Below are positions 20,099 to 29,984 of a stretch of DNA of 64,000 bases, in pieces (within the stretch, counting starts at the first letter, position 1; every line of letters starts with the position of its first letter). A program made the position numbers and the translations under genes. Source of the DNA: Aliivibrio sp. 1S175. GTDB taxonomy: Bacteria; Pseudomonadota; Gammaproteobacteria; Enterobacterales; Vibrionaceae. The stretch spans positions 1 to 64,000 of the forward strand of contig NZ_MAJS01000012.1 of the NCBI RefSeq assembly GCF_001690985.1, in the 5' to 3' direction. The notes below the pieces were generated by a model. It did not search any database. It saw only the letters and a program-made list of their open reading frames with translations, and was not told where the DNA came from.

Positions 20099-20127
20099 CT
20101 ACATTTATATTTTTCTTCTTTAAATAG

Positions 20128-20164
20128 AAAAGCCATCTGGTAATCATTACCAGATGGCTTTTTT
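20128..20164. terminator. Strong bidirectional terminator
   Basis: A 16 bp stem (20128-20143 with 20147-20162) has a TCA triloop and ends in a T run. It lies after the SEC-C gene and also serves the convergent dsbB. Confidence 0.93.
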
Positions 20165-20238
20165 GTTACTTCAATATAATACCAATTAACATAAGAACCT
20201 GATCATTATGGTTAATATTAATGAGTATAACTTTTTAA

Positions 20239-20754
20239 TTACGCACGTTTCTTATTGAAAAATTGAGCAATAACAAAAATTGTTAAAGCAACAAGGTTAC
20301 TCGCAAAGATAATGACTAACCATTGCGGCATTGTTAATGTTAAGAATTGCCAAACAATTTTACTGCAATCACCATACGCTTCAAACATCCAAGGGGCCCA
20401 TTTGTTCAGAGGGGCCCATGATGGAAATGTCACAAATAAATCACAAGTGGCAAAAGGTGATGGGTTCAGTTGAAAATCAACGTGTTGCATGGCTAGTTTT
20501 AAACCCCAACCGGCACTTACTCCCCAGGCAATGAATCCACACCAACGAATGACTATATTGTTTGGGTTAAGTAAACCAATAATAGCGGCCCCACCAATTC
20601 CCATCATAGCGACACGTTCATAGATACACATAACACAAGGTGGCAATTTCATGACATGTTGAAAAGTAAGAGCCGCGGCTTCAAAAAAGGCAATACATAA
20701 AAGCAACAAAAGCCATGATAGGCGAATGCGAGAGAAATAATTAAGGGTTTGCAT
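20239..20754 (-). CDS. dsbB: Disulfide bond formation protein B
   Basis: The 171-residue inner-membrane quinone reductase reoxidises DsbA. It has four predicted membrane helices and both redox pairs: Cys40/Cys43 in PPCVMC in the first periplasmic loop, and Cys104/Cys130 in the second. It lies directly downstream of nhaB on the same strand (69-base gap), with fadR divergent, reproducing the E. coli dsbB-nhaB-fadR cluster. Confidence 0.96.
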   Translation of the reverse strand: MQTLNYFSRIRLSWLLLLLCIAFFEAAALTFQHVMKLPPCVMCIYERVAMMGIGGAAIIGLLNPNNIVIRWCGFIAWGVSAGWGLKLAMQHVDFQLNPSPFATCDLFVTFPSWAPLNKWAPWMFEAYGDCSKIVWQFLTLTMPQWLVIIFASNLVALTIFVIAQFFNKKRA

Positions 20755-20823
20755 TTTTATTCCTTGTAAAAATAAAGGCCCCGTATAAACAGAGCCTTTT
20801 CTATCAAAAGTGGTTATACCTTA

Positions 20824-22419
20824 TTAATGACCACTAGAAACTGCAGAAGTTGCACTTTCTATTACACCATGTGTAATCCATCCTAGATCGTAGAACATTG
20901 CTGTCATCGGTTCAAGGAAGAACATAATACCGAATAAGCCAACAAGTGCTAATACAATAGTATATGGTAAGGCCATCCATACCATACGTCCGTATGATAA
21001 TTGGATTAATGGTGCAAGTGCTGATGTTAATAAGAATAAGAATGCAGCTTGTCCATTTGGAGTGGCAACAGAAGGTAGGTTTGTACCTGTATTAATCGCG
21101 ACAGCTAATAAATCAAACTGGTCACGAGTAATTTGGCCATCTAGCAACGCACTTTTCACTTCATTAATATATACAGTACCAACGAATACATTGTCAGAAA
21201 CCATAGATAGCAAACCATTAGCGACATAGAACAAGGCAAGTTGTGCGCCTTTATCTTCAACAGCGAGTACTGAATCAATAATTGGTTTAAACAACTCTTG
21301 GTCAATAATTACAGCAACAATCGCGAAGAAAACAGCCAATAAAGCGGTGAAAGGTAATGCTTCTTCAAATGCTTTACCCATTGAATGTTCTTCGATTACG
21401 CCAGTAAATGCCGTAGCTAAGATAATAACGGATAAACCGATAAGTCCAACTGCTGCTAAGTGGAGTGCTAAAGCAACAATTAACCATACAGCGATAATTG
21501 CTTGAACAATGAGTTTGGCATTATCAATATTAGTGCGGTTTTTTCGTTCTTCAGATTCATATTCTTCAAGAATATTTCGTACATTAATGGGTAATTTTGT
21601 TCCGTAGCCACAGATCCCAAACTTTTCAACGGCAACACAAGTTAGCATGCCACAGATAAAGACAGGAGCGGTGATTGGTAGCATTCGGATAATAAATTCA
21701 CCAAACATCCAACCTGCTTGGTCTGCGATGATTAAGTTTTGGGGCTCACCAACCATTGTCATTACACCACCAAGAGCCGTACCGACACCTGCGTGCATAA
21801 GTAAACTGCGTAAAAAAGAACGGTAGTTTTCTAAGTCATCACGAGATAACTCATCAGTTACGTTAGAGTCACAGGTATGATCGTGTGTGGGTGTACCACC
21901 TTGACCTGATGCGACTCGGTGATAAATCGCATAGAAACCAACGGCGACACTGATAACAACAGCGATTACAGTTAGTGCATCAAGAAAAGCAGATAAAAAT
22001 GCAGCGGTAAAACAAAATGCAGCAGATAACCCTGCCTTTGATTTGATACCAATCAGTATTTTAGTAAATATAAACAGAAGCAATTGCTTCATAAAGTAAA
22101 TACCGGCAACCATGAAAACAAGCAATAAAAGTACTTCAATATTAGCAACTAATTCATGTTTAACTTGTTCTGCACTTGTCATTCCAATCGCTATAGCTTC
22201 AATCGCTAATAAGCCACCAGGCTGGAGTGGATAACATTTTAACGCCATTGCTAAAGTGAAAATAAATTCAACAACTAATAGCCAACCCGCAGTAAATGGG
22301 TCTACGAAAAAGAAAACCAGAGGGTTAATGATTAAAAAGGACAGTATTGCAAGTTTGTACCAGTCGGGGGCTTTACCAAGAAAGTTTTTGATAAATGCAT
22401 TCCCTAGCGAAATAGACAT
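20824..22419 (-). CDS. nhaB: Na+/H+ antiporter NhaB
   Basis: The 531-residue inner-membrane protein has about twelve hydrophobic segments and starts [22 protein letters not shown], the typical NhaB N-terminus. It exchanges sodium for protons, important for a marine bacterium. The motif [20 protein letters not shown] near residue 215 and [19 protein letters not shown] near 445 fit the ion-transporter superfamily. It is divergent from fadR across 450 bases and upstream of dsbB. Confidence 0.95.
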   Translation of the reverse strand: MSISLGNAFIKNFLGKAPDWYKLAILSFLIINPLVFFFVDPFTAGWLLVVEFIFTLAMALKCYPLQPGGLLAIEAIAIGMTSAEQVKHELVANIEVLLLLVFMVAGIYFMKQLLLFIFTKILIGIKSKAGLSAAFCFTAAFLSAFLDALTVIAVVISVAVGFYAIYHRVASGQGGTPTHDHTCDSNVTDELSRDDLENYRSFLRSLLMHAGVGTALGGVMTMVGEPQNLIIADQAGWMFGEFIIRMLPITAPVFICGMLTCVAVEKFGICGYGTKLPINVRNILEEYESEERKNRTNIDNAKLIVQAIIAVWLIVALALHLAAVGLIGLSVIILATAFTGVIEEHSMGKAFEEALPFTALLAVFFAIVAVIIDQELFKPIIDSVLAVEDKGAQLALFYVANGLLSMVSDNVFVGTVYINEVKSALLDGQITRDQFDLLAVAINTGTNLPSVATPNGQAAFLFLLTSALAPLIQLSYGRMVWMALPYTIVLALVGLFGIMFFLEPMTAMFYDLGWITHGVIESATSAVSSGH

Positions 22420-22870
22420 GTGATGCTCTCTACATTATTACGTTGGTTATATAAAATAAGGGCAAGTAGGGAGTTGATAATAATCGTCTAACATATTGTT
22501 ATTATTTAAAATAAACAACTATTTAGAAAAATAACAAAAAAAACTAAATTTTACTATTTTGCCAAATAACTACCTAAACATACTTAACCCTAAGGTAAAC
22601 GGTTGAACTTTACTCTTTATAAATCAATAGTCAATATTTGGAAATAGGTAAATTGATCAAAATGTGCCTTTGGTCGGTTTTATGAGTAAAACCGATAGAA
22701 TAGATAAACAAAAAGGGTTATTTAGTATTGATTTTTCAGAGTGATTAGTTCTTAGAAGTGGAATAAATGTGTATAAAATAGAGAGTTGAATTAATAAGTG
22801 GTTAAGAAATTATTGATCTGGTGGTATGATGAGTAAAGTATTTTATATAAAGAACGGATTGTAAACTTGT
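22420..22870. other. AT-rich intergenic region between nhaB and fadR
   Basis: No gene is visible in these 451 bases. They must hold the divergent promoters of nhaB and fadR. No full FadR palindrome was found; ATCTGGTGG near 22815 is only a half-site match. Confidence 0.6.
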
Positions 22871-23713
22871 ATGGTTATTAAGGCAAAAAGTCCTGCAGCA
22901 TTTGCTGAAAAATACATTATTGAAAGTATTTGGAATGGTCGTTTTCCACCTGGTTCAATTTTACCTGCAGAGCGTGAACTTTCAGAATTAATTGGTGTAA
23001 CTAGAACGACATTACGTGAAGTACTTCAACGTTTAGCTCGGGATGGATGGTTAACAATTCAACATGGTAAACCAACTAAAGTAAATGATTATATGGAGAC
23101 ATCAGGTCTTCATATTTTAGATACATTAATGACGTTAGTTGATGCTAATAATGCGACATCTATTGTTGAAGATCTATTAGCGGCTCGAACTAATATTAGT
23201 TGTATTTTCATCAGACAAGCATTTAAAACGGATAAAGAAGGGTCTTTACGCACCCTTGATCGTGTTATTGATTCTTGTGAACAACTTTTAGCTGCTGAAA
23301 ATTGGAATGCATTTATTGATGCTTCTCCTTTTGGAGCAAAGCTTAAAGCTGAAATCAAAGAAGATAATGAAAAAGATCCAGCGAAACGTGAAGAGATTTT
23401 AATTGCGAAAACATTTAATTATTATGATTATATGCTTTTCCAAGGTGTAGCATTTAAATCTGGCAATCAAATATATGGCTTGATTTTTAATGGTCTTAAA
23501 AAGCTATATGCTCGAGTGGGTAGTTACTATTTTTCAAACCCAGAAGCTCGTGAACTTGCCTTACAGTTTTACCGTGATTTAAAGCAGATTTGTGAAGAAG
23601 AAAGAAAAGATGCGGTTATGCCAAGAATGCGTCAATATGGTCTTGAAGGTAACCTTATTTGGAATGAGATGAAACTAAATCTCCCAAGTAATTTCAGAGA
23701 AGATGATCGTTAA
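22871..23713 (+). CDS. fadR: Fatty-acid metabolism regulator FadR
   Basis: The 280-residue GntR-family regulator binds acyl-CoA, represses fad genes and activates fab genes. The N-terminal winged helix covers about residues 10-75 ([20 protein letters not shown]). The C-terminal helical domain binds acyl-CoA. It is about 40 residues longer than E. coli FadR (239). The extra segment, roughly residues 138-180, corresponds to the insertion described in Vibrio FadR that creates a second ligand site. A matching operator lies before fadH at 11241. It ends at a good terminator. Confidence 0.96.
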   Translation: MVIKAKSPAAFAEKYIIESIWNGRFPPGSILPAERELSELIGVTRTTLREVLQRLARDGWLTIQHGKPTKVNDYMETSGLHILDTLMTLVDANNATSIVEDLLAARTNISCIFIRQAFKTDKEGSLRTLDRVIDSCEQLLAAENWNAFIDASPFGAKLKAEIKEDNEKDPAKREEILIAKTFNYYDYMLFQGVAFKSGNQIYGLIFNGLKKLYARVGSYYFSNPEARELALQFYRDLKQICEEERKDAVMPRMRQYGLEGNLIWNEMKLNLPSNFREDDR

Positions 23714-23735
23714 TCTACTTTTCTAGCAGCACATC

Positions 23736-23765
23736 AAAAGGCAGGTATCATAACCTGCCTTTTTT
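23736..23765 (+). terminator. fadR terminator
   Basis: An 11 bp stem (23736-23746 with 23753-23763) contains GGCAGGT/ACCTGCC and is followed by a T run. Confidence 0.9.
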
Positions 23766-23869
23766 ACATCTGCAGTTTGTTAATAAGGCAACAATAGACG
23801 TAAAAGTACAACTTAATATAGTGCAATGATACATAATTAGTTTACATATATTCGCTATATAAATTCTAA

Positions 23870-24105
23870 AGCATTGAGGTTGCTAATGGATTCATTGTGG
23901 GTACTACGCAGGTTGTTGCATCTAATGTTAAGAGTGACAGTTTATTAATGATTTATCGGCTTATTTACTGATTTAATTTAACGCCAAATGTTATGTTACA
24001 GCTGAAATCAGCGATGTGTATTTGAAAGAAAATCCAGAGAATAGTTCAATGACAGAACATACGACAGGTTCAACTGGAAATGTTGGTATAGCATACGTCT
24101 TCTAA
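23870..24105 (+). pseudogene. Decayed C-terminal fragment of an outer-membrane porin
   Basis: One frame (about 23870-23968) reads ANGFIVGTTQVVASNVKSDS, typical of a porin beta-strand and loop. After a frame change, 23977-24105 reads YVTAEISDVYLKENPE and ends TGNVGIAYVF followed by stop, the terminal-phenylalanine signature of outer-membrane barrels. No start, signal peptide or upstream barrel is present. This looks like the remnant of a Gram-negative porin gene that lost its 5' part and gained frameshifts. The family call is inference from strand pattern and ending. Confidence 0.5.
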
Positions 24106-24175
24106 CAAGATAAATAGCAATTACAAGGTGAAAAGATATAATTTATTTGAAATTGCTTTGAATAATAAGTTAAAT

Positions 24176-24210
24176 AAAAAAGGCGATTCTATTAATAGAA
24201 CCGCCTTTTT
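24176..24210 (-). terminator. hns terminator
   Basis: AAAAAAGGCG pairs with CGCCTTTTT around an inner TTCTATTAATAGAA stem. T runs occur on both strands. It is placed to end the leftward hns gene. Confidence 0.8.
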
Positions 24211-24230
24211 ATATAGAGCTTGTTTATTGA

Positions 24231-24635
24231 TTAAACTAAAAACTCTTCTAAATCTGCACCAGCATCAAGTTGAGTTTGAAGAGCTGATGGAGTACGGCCT
24301 TGACCTGTCCATGTTTTTTCTGCGCCAGCATGATCTAAAAATTTATATTTAGCAGGGCGAGGAGCGCGTTTTTGTTTAGTTTTTACAGTAGTAGAAGACA
24401 TTGTGTCTAATAGATCTTCTGGAGCTATACCACTTTCGATCATCATTTGACGAAATTCTTCAAGTTTCGCTTGTTTTTCAGCAAGTTGAGAGCGTTCTTC
24501 TGCTTCTGATTCTTGACGTTCAGCGACAACTGATTGCAGTTTTTCAAGTGCTTCTTCTAATTGTTCAAGTGTCATTTCACGAGACAATACACGTAGGCTA
24601 CGTAGGTTTAGTAGTGTTTTAATAGTATCAGACAT
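24231..24635 (-). CDS. hns: H-NS family nucleoid protein
   Basis: The 134-residue DNA-binding protein silences AT-rich and horizontally acquired genes. An N-terminal coiled-coil oligomerisation region covers residues 1-65. The C-terminal domain contains TWTGQGRTPSALQTQL (about 107-122), with the QGR core that inserts in the AT-rich minor groove. Length equals typical Vibrio H-NS. The gene has AT-rich flanks of the kind often autoregulated by H-NS. Confidence 0.95.
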   Translation of the reverse strand: MSDTIKTLLNLRSLRVLSREMTLEQLEEALEKLQSVVAERQESEAEERSQLAEKQAKLEEFRQMMIESGIAPEDLLDTMSSTTVKTKQKRAPRPAKYKFLDHAGAEKTWTGQGRTPSALQTQLDAGADLEEFLV

Positions 24636-24884
24636 TTTTGGTCCTATATTTATTTTGATAATAAATTAATTATATAACATTGTAATAATATAACAAATTT
24701 TTTAATTAATAAATAAAAACAATCTTAATGACAAGAATATTAAAAGTGTATTTCCTCTTATAGAGAAAGTTGTAATTAAATATTGATAGGCTACCCATTT
24801 GAGTGGTCTGGTGTACTAATGTTAAAATACACATATATAGTATTGCAAAATTGTGTTCAACCCGTACAATGGTCGCACCTAAAC
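24636..24884. other. Intergenic region before the lysine riboswitch
   Basis: This is AT-rich with no gene visible. It should contain the hns promoter on the left and the promoter for the riboswitch transcript on the right. Confidence 0.6.
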
Positions 24885-24886
24885 GG

Positions 24887-25062
24887 GTAGAGGCGCACTG
24901 CCTAAAAGTAAATTGTCATAGGGTGATTCTGATGACGGCAATTGAAAGGAGTCAGTGCCGAAGTTAATTACGTTAATCAAACGTATTAGCTGGGGTTATT
25001 TTGAAAAGGAATAACACTGCCATAGTCAATTTATTTTTTAACTATGGAGCGCTACTGTAGGG
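24887..25062 (+). ncRNA. Lysine riboswitch (L box)
   Basis: The hallmark segments occur in order: GTAGAGGCGC at 24887-24896, AAGTA, a GTGATTCTGATGACGGC-like arm, GTCAGTGCCGAAGT, AGCTGGGG, ACACTGCCATAG, and the closing GCGCTACTGTAG at 25049-25060 that completes the P1 helix. Downstream, CTGCAGTAG at 25103-25111 can compete for the P1 3' strand. A stem (25111-25122 with 25126-25140) ends at the start codon at 25141, suggesting control of translation initiation. Lysine L boxes before NhaC-superfamily transporters are known in vibrios. Confidence 0.9.
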
Positions 25063-25140
25063 AAATGTTTTTCTATTCACTTCCTTAGCGGCACCGCCGT
25101 ATCTGCAGTAGATCTCCAACCAAACTGGTTGCTGTAGATC

Positions 25141-26727
25141 ATGAACTTAGCTGATTTTTCAAATTCTCCGATATCAATATTGCCCCCATTAGTTGCTTTG
25201 GGCTTGGCAATTGTTACTCGCCGAGTACTACTTTCTCTTGGTGTGGGTATCGTTTTAGGCGCAATTCTGCTGTCTAATTACTCCATTTCTGGCACTGCGT
25301 CTTATACTTTTAGTTCTGTTAAAGGTGTTTTCATCGATGGTGGTTCTATTAATTCTTGGAATATGAGTATTGTTGCTTTCCTTATTTTATTAGGTATGAC
25401 AACAGCGTTATTGACTCTTTCTGGTGGTACTCGTGCATTCGCTGAATGGGCACAAACAAGAATTAAAAGTAAACGTGGTGCAAAACTACTTGCTGCTTCT
25501 CTTGGTGTCTTTATTTTTGTTGATGATTATTTTAATAGCTTAGCTGTTGGTTCAATATCCCGCCCTGTAACTGACCGTTTTTATGTTTCAAGAGCCAAGC
25601 TTGCTTATATTCTAGATTCAACTGCCGCTCCAATGTGTGTATTAATGCCAGCTTCAAGTTGGGGTGCTTATATCATTACTATTATTGGTGGTATTTTAGT
25701 TTCACACGGCGTGACTGAATATTCGGCATTAGGTGCCTATGTTCGCCTGATCCCTATGAACTTTTATGCTGTGTTTGCACTATTAATGGTATTCGCTGTT
25801 GTTTGGTTCCAATTAGATGTTGGCCCAATGCGTGATCATGAAAATGAAGCCGCGCGTGGTAATGGATTTGATGATCAAGCGGTTAATGCGGAATCTAAAG
25901 ACTTAAATGAAGAATTAAATATTAAGGAAAGTGAAACAGGTAAAGTATCTGATTTGATTTTCCCTATTATCGTACTTATTGTGGCAACTATTTTCTTCAT
26001 GATATACACGGGTGGACAAGCATTAATTAGTGACGGCAAAGAATTTAATATTCTGGGTGCATTTGAAAATACGAATGTTGGCGCGTCACTATGCTACGGT
26101 GGTTTAATTGGTTTAGCCGCTTCATTAGTTACTGTGTTTCGTCAGGATATATCACTAAAAGACATTGGTATGACAATGTGGATTGGTGCGAAATCGATGT
26201 TTGGTGCAATCTTAATCCTATTCTTTGCATGGACTATTGGTTCTGTCATTGGTGATATGCAAACTGGTTCTTACCTATCTAGTCTAGCGCAAGGTAGCAT
26301 TGGTATTCATTGGATCCCAGTAATTCTATTCCTATTATCTGGTCTAATGGCATTTAGTACAGGTACTTCATGGGGTACATTCGGTATTATGCTTCCAATT
26401 GCTGGTGATATGGCTGGTGCAACCGACATTACGCTTATCTTACCTATGTTAGGGGCAGTATTGGCGGGCTCTGTATTTGGTGATCACTGTTCACCAATTT
26501 CAGATACGACAATTCTATCTTCAACGGGGGCTCGTTGTAGTCATATTGACCACGTTGCAACTCAATTACCTTATGCATTATCAATTGCTGCTGTTTCTGC
26601 GGTTGGCTATATTGCGCTTGGTTTTACCGGTTCTGTATTGATGGCATTCCTTGCTTCTACCGCTGCCTTTATCCTTGTTTGTAGTGGTTTAATGGTTCTG
26701 TCTAAAAAGCGTACAGTAACAGCGTAA
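25141..26727 (+). CDS. lysW: NhaC-superfamily lysine transporter (LysW type)
   Basis: The 528-residue inner-membrane protein has about a dozen hydrophobic segments and the duplicated signatures SSWGAYI and GTSWGTFGIMLPIAGD...GSVFGDHCSPISDTT of the NhaC superfamily. A lysine riboswitch directly upstream indicates that lysine is the regulated substrate; such genes were predicted as lysine transporters and named lysW. A charged cytoplasmic insertion (about residues 235-270) separates two halves. ATG 25141 lacks a clear Shine-Dalgarno sequence and sits at the foot of a stem. Substrate is inferred from regulation only. Confidence 0.85.
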   Translation: MNLADFSNSPISILPPLVALGLAIVTRRVLLSLGVGIVLGAILLSNYSISGTASYTFSSVKGVFIDGGSINSWNMSIVAFLILLGMTTALLTLSGGTRAFAEWAQTRIKSKRGAKLLAASLGVFIFVDDYFNSLAVGSISRPVTDRFYVSRAKLAYILDSTAAPMCVLMPASSWGAYIITIIGGILVSHGVTEYSALGAYVRLIPMNFYAVFALLMVFAVVWFQLDVGPMRDHENEAARGNGFDDQAVNAESKDLNEELNIKESETGKVSDLIFPIIVLIVATIFFMIYTGGQALISDGKEFNILGAFENTNVGASLCYGGLIGLAASLVTVFRQDISLKDIGMTMWIGAKSMFGAILILFFAWTIGSVIGDMQTGSYLSSLAQGSIGIHWIPVILFLLSGLMAFSTGTSWGTFGIMLPIAGDMAGATDITLILPMLGAVLAGSVFGDHCSPISDTTILSSTGARCSHIDHVATQLPYALSIAAVSAVGYIALGFTGSVLMAFLASTAAFILVCSGLMVLSKKRTVTA

Positions 26728-26747
26728 GCGTTTTTTAGTTATAAATT

Positions 26748-26772
26748 AACCGGTCATCATGGCCGGTTTTTT
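26748..26772 (+). terminator. lysW terminator
   Basis: AACCGGTC pairs with GGCCGGTT (26748-26755 with 26761-26768) around a 5-base loop, followed by a T run. Confidence 0.85.
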
Positions 26773-26834
26773 ATTGCTTTTTATTCCTTAAATCGCGATC
26801 ATAACCCTCTTGTTTACACTGATTGGAGTGCTTT

Positions 26835-27611
26835 GTGTCTCGTTATACTTTACCTAATATTGATAAACATTCACCCTTTCAAAAAGAATTCGAACCTGCC
26901 ATTCAAGATCTTATTGTTCATGTCCGCTCAGCTGTGCCTAAATCGATTCATAGTATTTATCTATATGGTAGCGTAGCAAGGCGTGAAGCAATTTCTGGAC
27001 GATCTAACTTAGATGTAACCTTGATTACAACGGTGCCCTTAACCAATAAAGAACAAACCTTAATTAATACCATTAAAATAAGGTTTCAATCGAAATACCC
27101 GCAAATCACAGGGGTTACTTTTACTATTGGTGAAGTAACTGAAGTATTGCAGCTAGAATCAATATTCAGTTGGGGCTTTTGGCTTCGTCATTGTTGTGTT
27201 TGTATTTTGGGTGATGATTTATCTACTCGATTTGGTGATTTTGAACCCAGCTGGGAAATCGCAAAAAATATGAATATAGACATACAGGAATGGCTACAGG
27301 TATACACAAAAAAAATATCAGTGAGTACCAGCATTAATGTTCAAGTTGAACAACAAAAAACGATAGCCAAAAAATTATTACGAAGTTGCTACTCTTTAGT
27401 CATGCATAGAGATAAAGGTTGGTATGATCATCCTGTGCTTTGTGCTCGAAAATTTTTGGAATATTATCCAGAAAAACAAACTGAAATTGAAAGGGTCGTT
27501 ATGTTATTAAAAGGACGTAAAATCCCTAAACGTTCAACCATTGCCTTATTAGAAGAGTTTGGCGGTTGGGTTGTCAGTGAGTTTAATAAAATTGAAAGAA
27601 GAATAGGGTAA
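26835..27611 (+). CDS. Nucleotidyltransferase-fold protein with altered catalytic motif
   Basis: From GTG 26835 (GGAG six bases upstream) the product is 258 residues. Residues 43-62 carry the nucleotidyltransferase signature GSVARREA...SNLDV. In active enzymes the motif is GS followed by DxD; here the first aspartate is Asn58 and only Asp60 remains. The C-terminal part is helical with several cysteines, resembling aminoglycoside adenylyltransferases of the AadA type. Activity is therefore doubtful. It ends three bases before the polB start, so the two genes are surely cotranscribed. I assign no substrate. Confidence 0.75.
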   Translation: MSRYTLPNIDKHSPFQKEFEPAIQDLIVHVRSAVPKSIHSIYLYGSVARREAISGRSNLDVTLITTVPLTNKEQTLINTIKIRFQSKYPQITGVTFTIGEVTEVLQLESIFSWGFWLRHCCVCILGDDLSTRFGDFEPSWEIAKNMNIDIQEWLQVYTKKISVSTSINVQVEQQKTIAKKLLRSCYSLVMHRDKGWYDHPVLCARKFLEYYPEKQTEIERVVMLLKGRKIPKRSTIALLEEFGGWVVSEFNKIERRIG

Positions 27612-27614
27612 GCA

Positions 27615-29984
27615 TTGAATTCATATCAGAGTGGCTTTTTACTTACTCGACAAAATAAAGAGATAAACTCTAATACTTTGATCGACTTATGGGTTAAATG
27701 TGATGACCACATCGCACACTTACTGGTTGAGAATGAACAAGCCGTTGCCTTTATTTTACAAGAACGCTTATCTGAATATGAATCTTTATTGAAATCAGAG
27801 AATATTCCTTATCTTATTAAGAATATTCAATTAACAACTTTTCACCACCAACCAGTTGTAGGTCTTTACTTTTCAACAACTCAACAAAAACGTCAAATGA
27901 GTCAGTTGATTGAACAAGCTGGTTTACCTATTTTTGAAAGTGATATTCGATTAGCTGATCGATATTTAATGGAGCGTTTTATTTGTGGTGGCTTGAATTT
28001 TGTAGGCTCCGCGATACAAAAAAGAGGCTATGTTGAATATCGTAACGTTAAAATAAAATCAGCTTCCATTTCACCTCAATTCACAAAAGTGTCGCTTGAT
28101 ATCGAATGTTCTGAAAAAGGTATTTTATATTCAGTAGCGCTGCATAGTGACTTAGATTCTCGAATTATTATGATCGGAGAGCCAGAGCATTCAGATCTAT
28201 CTATTCAATGGGTTGATAATGAAAAAGCCCTGTTACTCGCTCTTGAGCATTGGTTCCAGACATTTGACCCTGATATTGTGATTGGTTGGAATGTTATTAA
28301 TTTCGATTTCAGATTATTAATCCAACGAGCGAAATGGCATAACCTAGCTTTTCGAATAGGTAGAGGCAATAGCACGTTATATTGGCGAGATTCAGATAAA
28401 AATCGTCAACAAGGTTTTCTTTCTTTTCCAGGAAGAGTGGTGCTAGATGGCATTGATGCACTTAAAACCGCGACGTATCACTTTTCGAGTTGGTCTTTAG
28501 AATCAGTAGCGCAAGAGTTACTGAATGAGGGTAAATCGATACATGACCCAAGTGATCGTATGGGGGAAATTAATCGAATGTATCGTGAAGATAAGCAATC
28601 ACTCGCTAAATATAACCTACAAGATTGTATTTTAGTTACCCGTATCTTTGAATTAACGCATTTGATTGAATTTGTTATTGAACGAACCAAATTAACTGGC
28701 GTGGAATTAGACCGTGTAGGAGGATCTGTTGCTGCTTTTACTAATTTGTATTTACCAAGGTTACATCGCTCAGGTTATGTCGCGCCTAACTTGGAAAGTG
28801 AAAATTGGATAGCAAGTCCTGGAGGCTATGTTATGAATTCAAAGCCAGGGTTGTATGAGTCAGTACTCGTTCTTGATTTTAAATCACTATATCCCTCAAT
28901 CATTCGAACATTTAGAATCGATCCTCTTGGATTAATTGAAGGATTAAAGCAAGAGATAGGAAAAGAGCCTGAGCAAGCGATTGAGGGGTTTAGAGGTGGG
29001 CGTTTTCATCGAAAAAAACACTTTTTACCTGCATTAATTGAATCTTTATGGTCAGCTAGAGATGAAGCAAAGCGCAATAATGAAAAAGCTTTTTCCCAAG
29101 CGATTAAGATAATCATGAACTCTTTTTATGGCGTTTTAGGCTCATCAGGGTGTCGATTCTTTGATCATCGATTAGCATCTTCAATTACGATGCGTGGGCA
29201 TGAGATCATGAAAACTACTCGAGAGCTAATTGAAGAAAAAGGCTATGAGGTTATTTATGGCGATACGGATTCGACATTTGTTACTTTAGGAAAATCGATA
29301 TCATCAAAAGAAGCAGATGATATTGGGCAGAGTTTAGTTTCGCATATTAACCAATGGTGGACTCAACATTTAACATCAATTTACAACATTGATTCAGCCT
29401 TAGAAATTGAATATGAAACGCATTACCGTACTTTTTTGATGCCAACGATCAGAGGATCGGAAACGGGGTCAAAAAAACGTTATGCAGGATTGATAAGGAA
29501 TAATGGCAAAGAAGAGATTATTTTTAAAGGATTAGAGACGGTAAGGACTGATTGGACACCTCTGTCACAAACGTTCCAAAAAGTACTATTTGATAAAGTG
29601 TTTCATCAACAAGAAGTCAAAGAGTATGTTCGTACTTATGTGGATGATACGAAATCAGGAAAGTTAGATGATCAATTAATTTATAGAAAACGGTTAAGAC
29701 GAAAGCTAGATGATTATCAAAAAAACGTTCCTCCTCATGTTAAAGCGGCGAGATTAGCTGATTATCATCGTCAAAAAATGGGGAAACCACCTCAATATCA
29801 ATACGGTGGCTGGATTGAATATATTATTACAACATCAGGACCTGAACCGATAGAATTTCTAAGGAGTCCAATCGATTATGATCACTATGTTGAAAAACAA
29901 TTAAAACCCATTGCAGATGGGATCCTTCCTTTTATAGGATTAGATTTTACGCAATTATCAGCATCGCAATTAGGTCTATTTTAA
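27615..29984 (+). CDS. polB: DNA polymerase II
   Basis: The 789-residue family B polymerase acts in replication restart and translesion bypass; E. coli PolB has 783. The exonuclease motif LDIEC has Asp162 and Glu164. Polymerase motifs are DFKSLYPSII (421-430), KIIMNSFYGVLGSSG (498-512) and YGDTDS (548-553). All catalytic carboxylates are present. The start is TTG 27615 with AGGG six bases upstream, overlapping the stop of the preceding gene. No LexA-type box was seen before the operon, although E. coli polB is SOS-induced. Confidence 0.95.
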   Translation: MNSYQSGFLLTRQNKEINSNTLIDLWVKCDDHIAHLLVENEQAVAFILQERLSEYESLLKSENIPYLIKNIQLTTFHHQPVVGLYFSTTQQKRQMSQLIEQAGLPIFESDIRLADRYLMERFICGGLNFVGSAIQKRGYVEYRNVKIKSASISPQFTKVSLDIECSEKGILYSVALHSDLDSRIIMIGEPEHSDLSIQWVDNEKALLLALEHWFQTFDPDIVIGWNVINFDFRLLIQRAKWHNLAFRIGRGNSTLYWRDSDKNRQQGFLSFPGRVVLDGIDALKTATYHFSSWSLESVAQELLNEGKSIHDPSDRMGEINRMYREDKQSLAKYNLQDCILVTRIFELTHLIEFVIERTKLTGVELDRVGGSVAAFTNLYLPRLHRSGYVAPNLESENWIASPGGYVMNSKPGLYESVLVLDFKSLYPSIIRTFRIDPLGLIEGLKQEIGKEPEQAIEGFRGGRFHRKKHFLPALIESLWSARDEAKRNNEKAFSQAIKIIMNSFYGVLGSSGCRFFDHRLASSITMRGHEIMKTTRELIEEKGYEVIYGDTDSTFVTLGKSISSKEADDIGQSLVSHINQWWTQHLTSIYNIDSALEIEYETHYRTFLMPTIRGSETGSKKRYAGLIRNNGKEEIIFKGLETVRTDWTPLSQTFQKVLFDKVFHQQEVKEYVRTYVDDTKSGKLDDQLIYRKRLRRKLDDYQKNVPPHVKAARLADYHRQKMGKPPQYQYGGWIEYIITTSGPEPIEFLRSPIDYDHYVEKQLKPIADGILPFIGLDFTQLSASQLGLF

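Noticed and set aside
22810-22835. Possible FadR autoregulatory operator upstream of fadR
   Set aside because: Only one half (ATCTGGT) matches; the second half GACCAG is absent.
24128-24352. Open frame overlapping the 3' end of hns
   Set aside because: It runs through the hns terminator and antisense to hns, with no family resemblance.
26728-26834. LexA box for polB
   Set aside because: No CTGT-N8-ACAG or close variant was found before the nucleotidyltransferase-polB operon.
26835-27611. Aminoglycoside resistance gene
   Set aside because: The fold is similar, but a catalytic Asp is replaced and the gene is fixed in an operon with polB, so a resistance call is unsupported.
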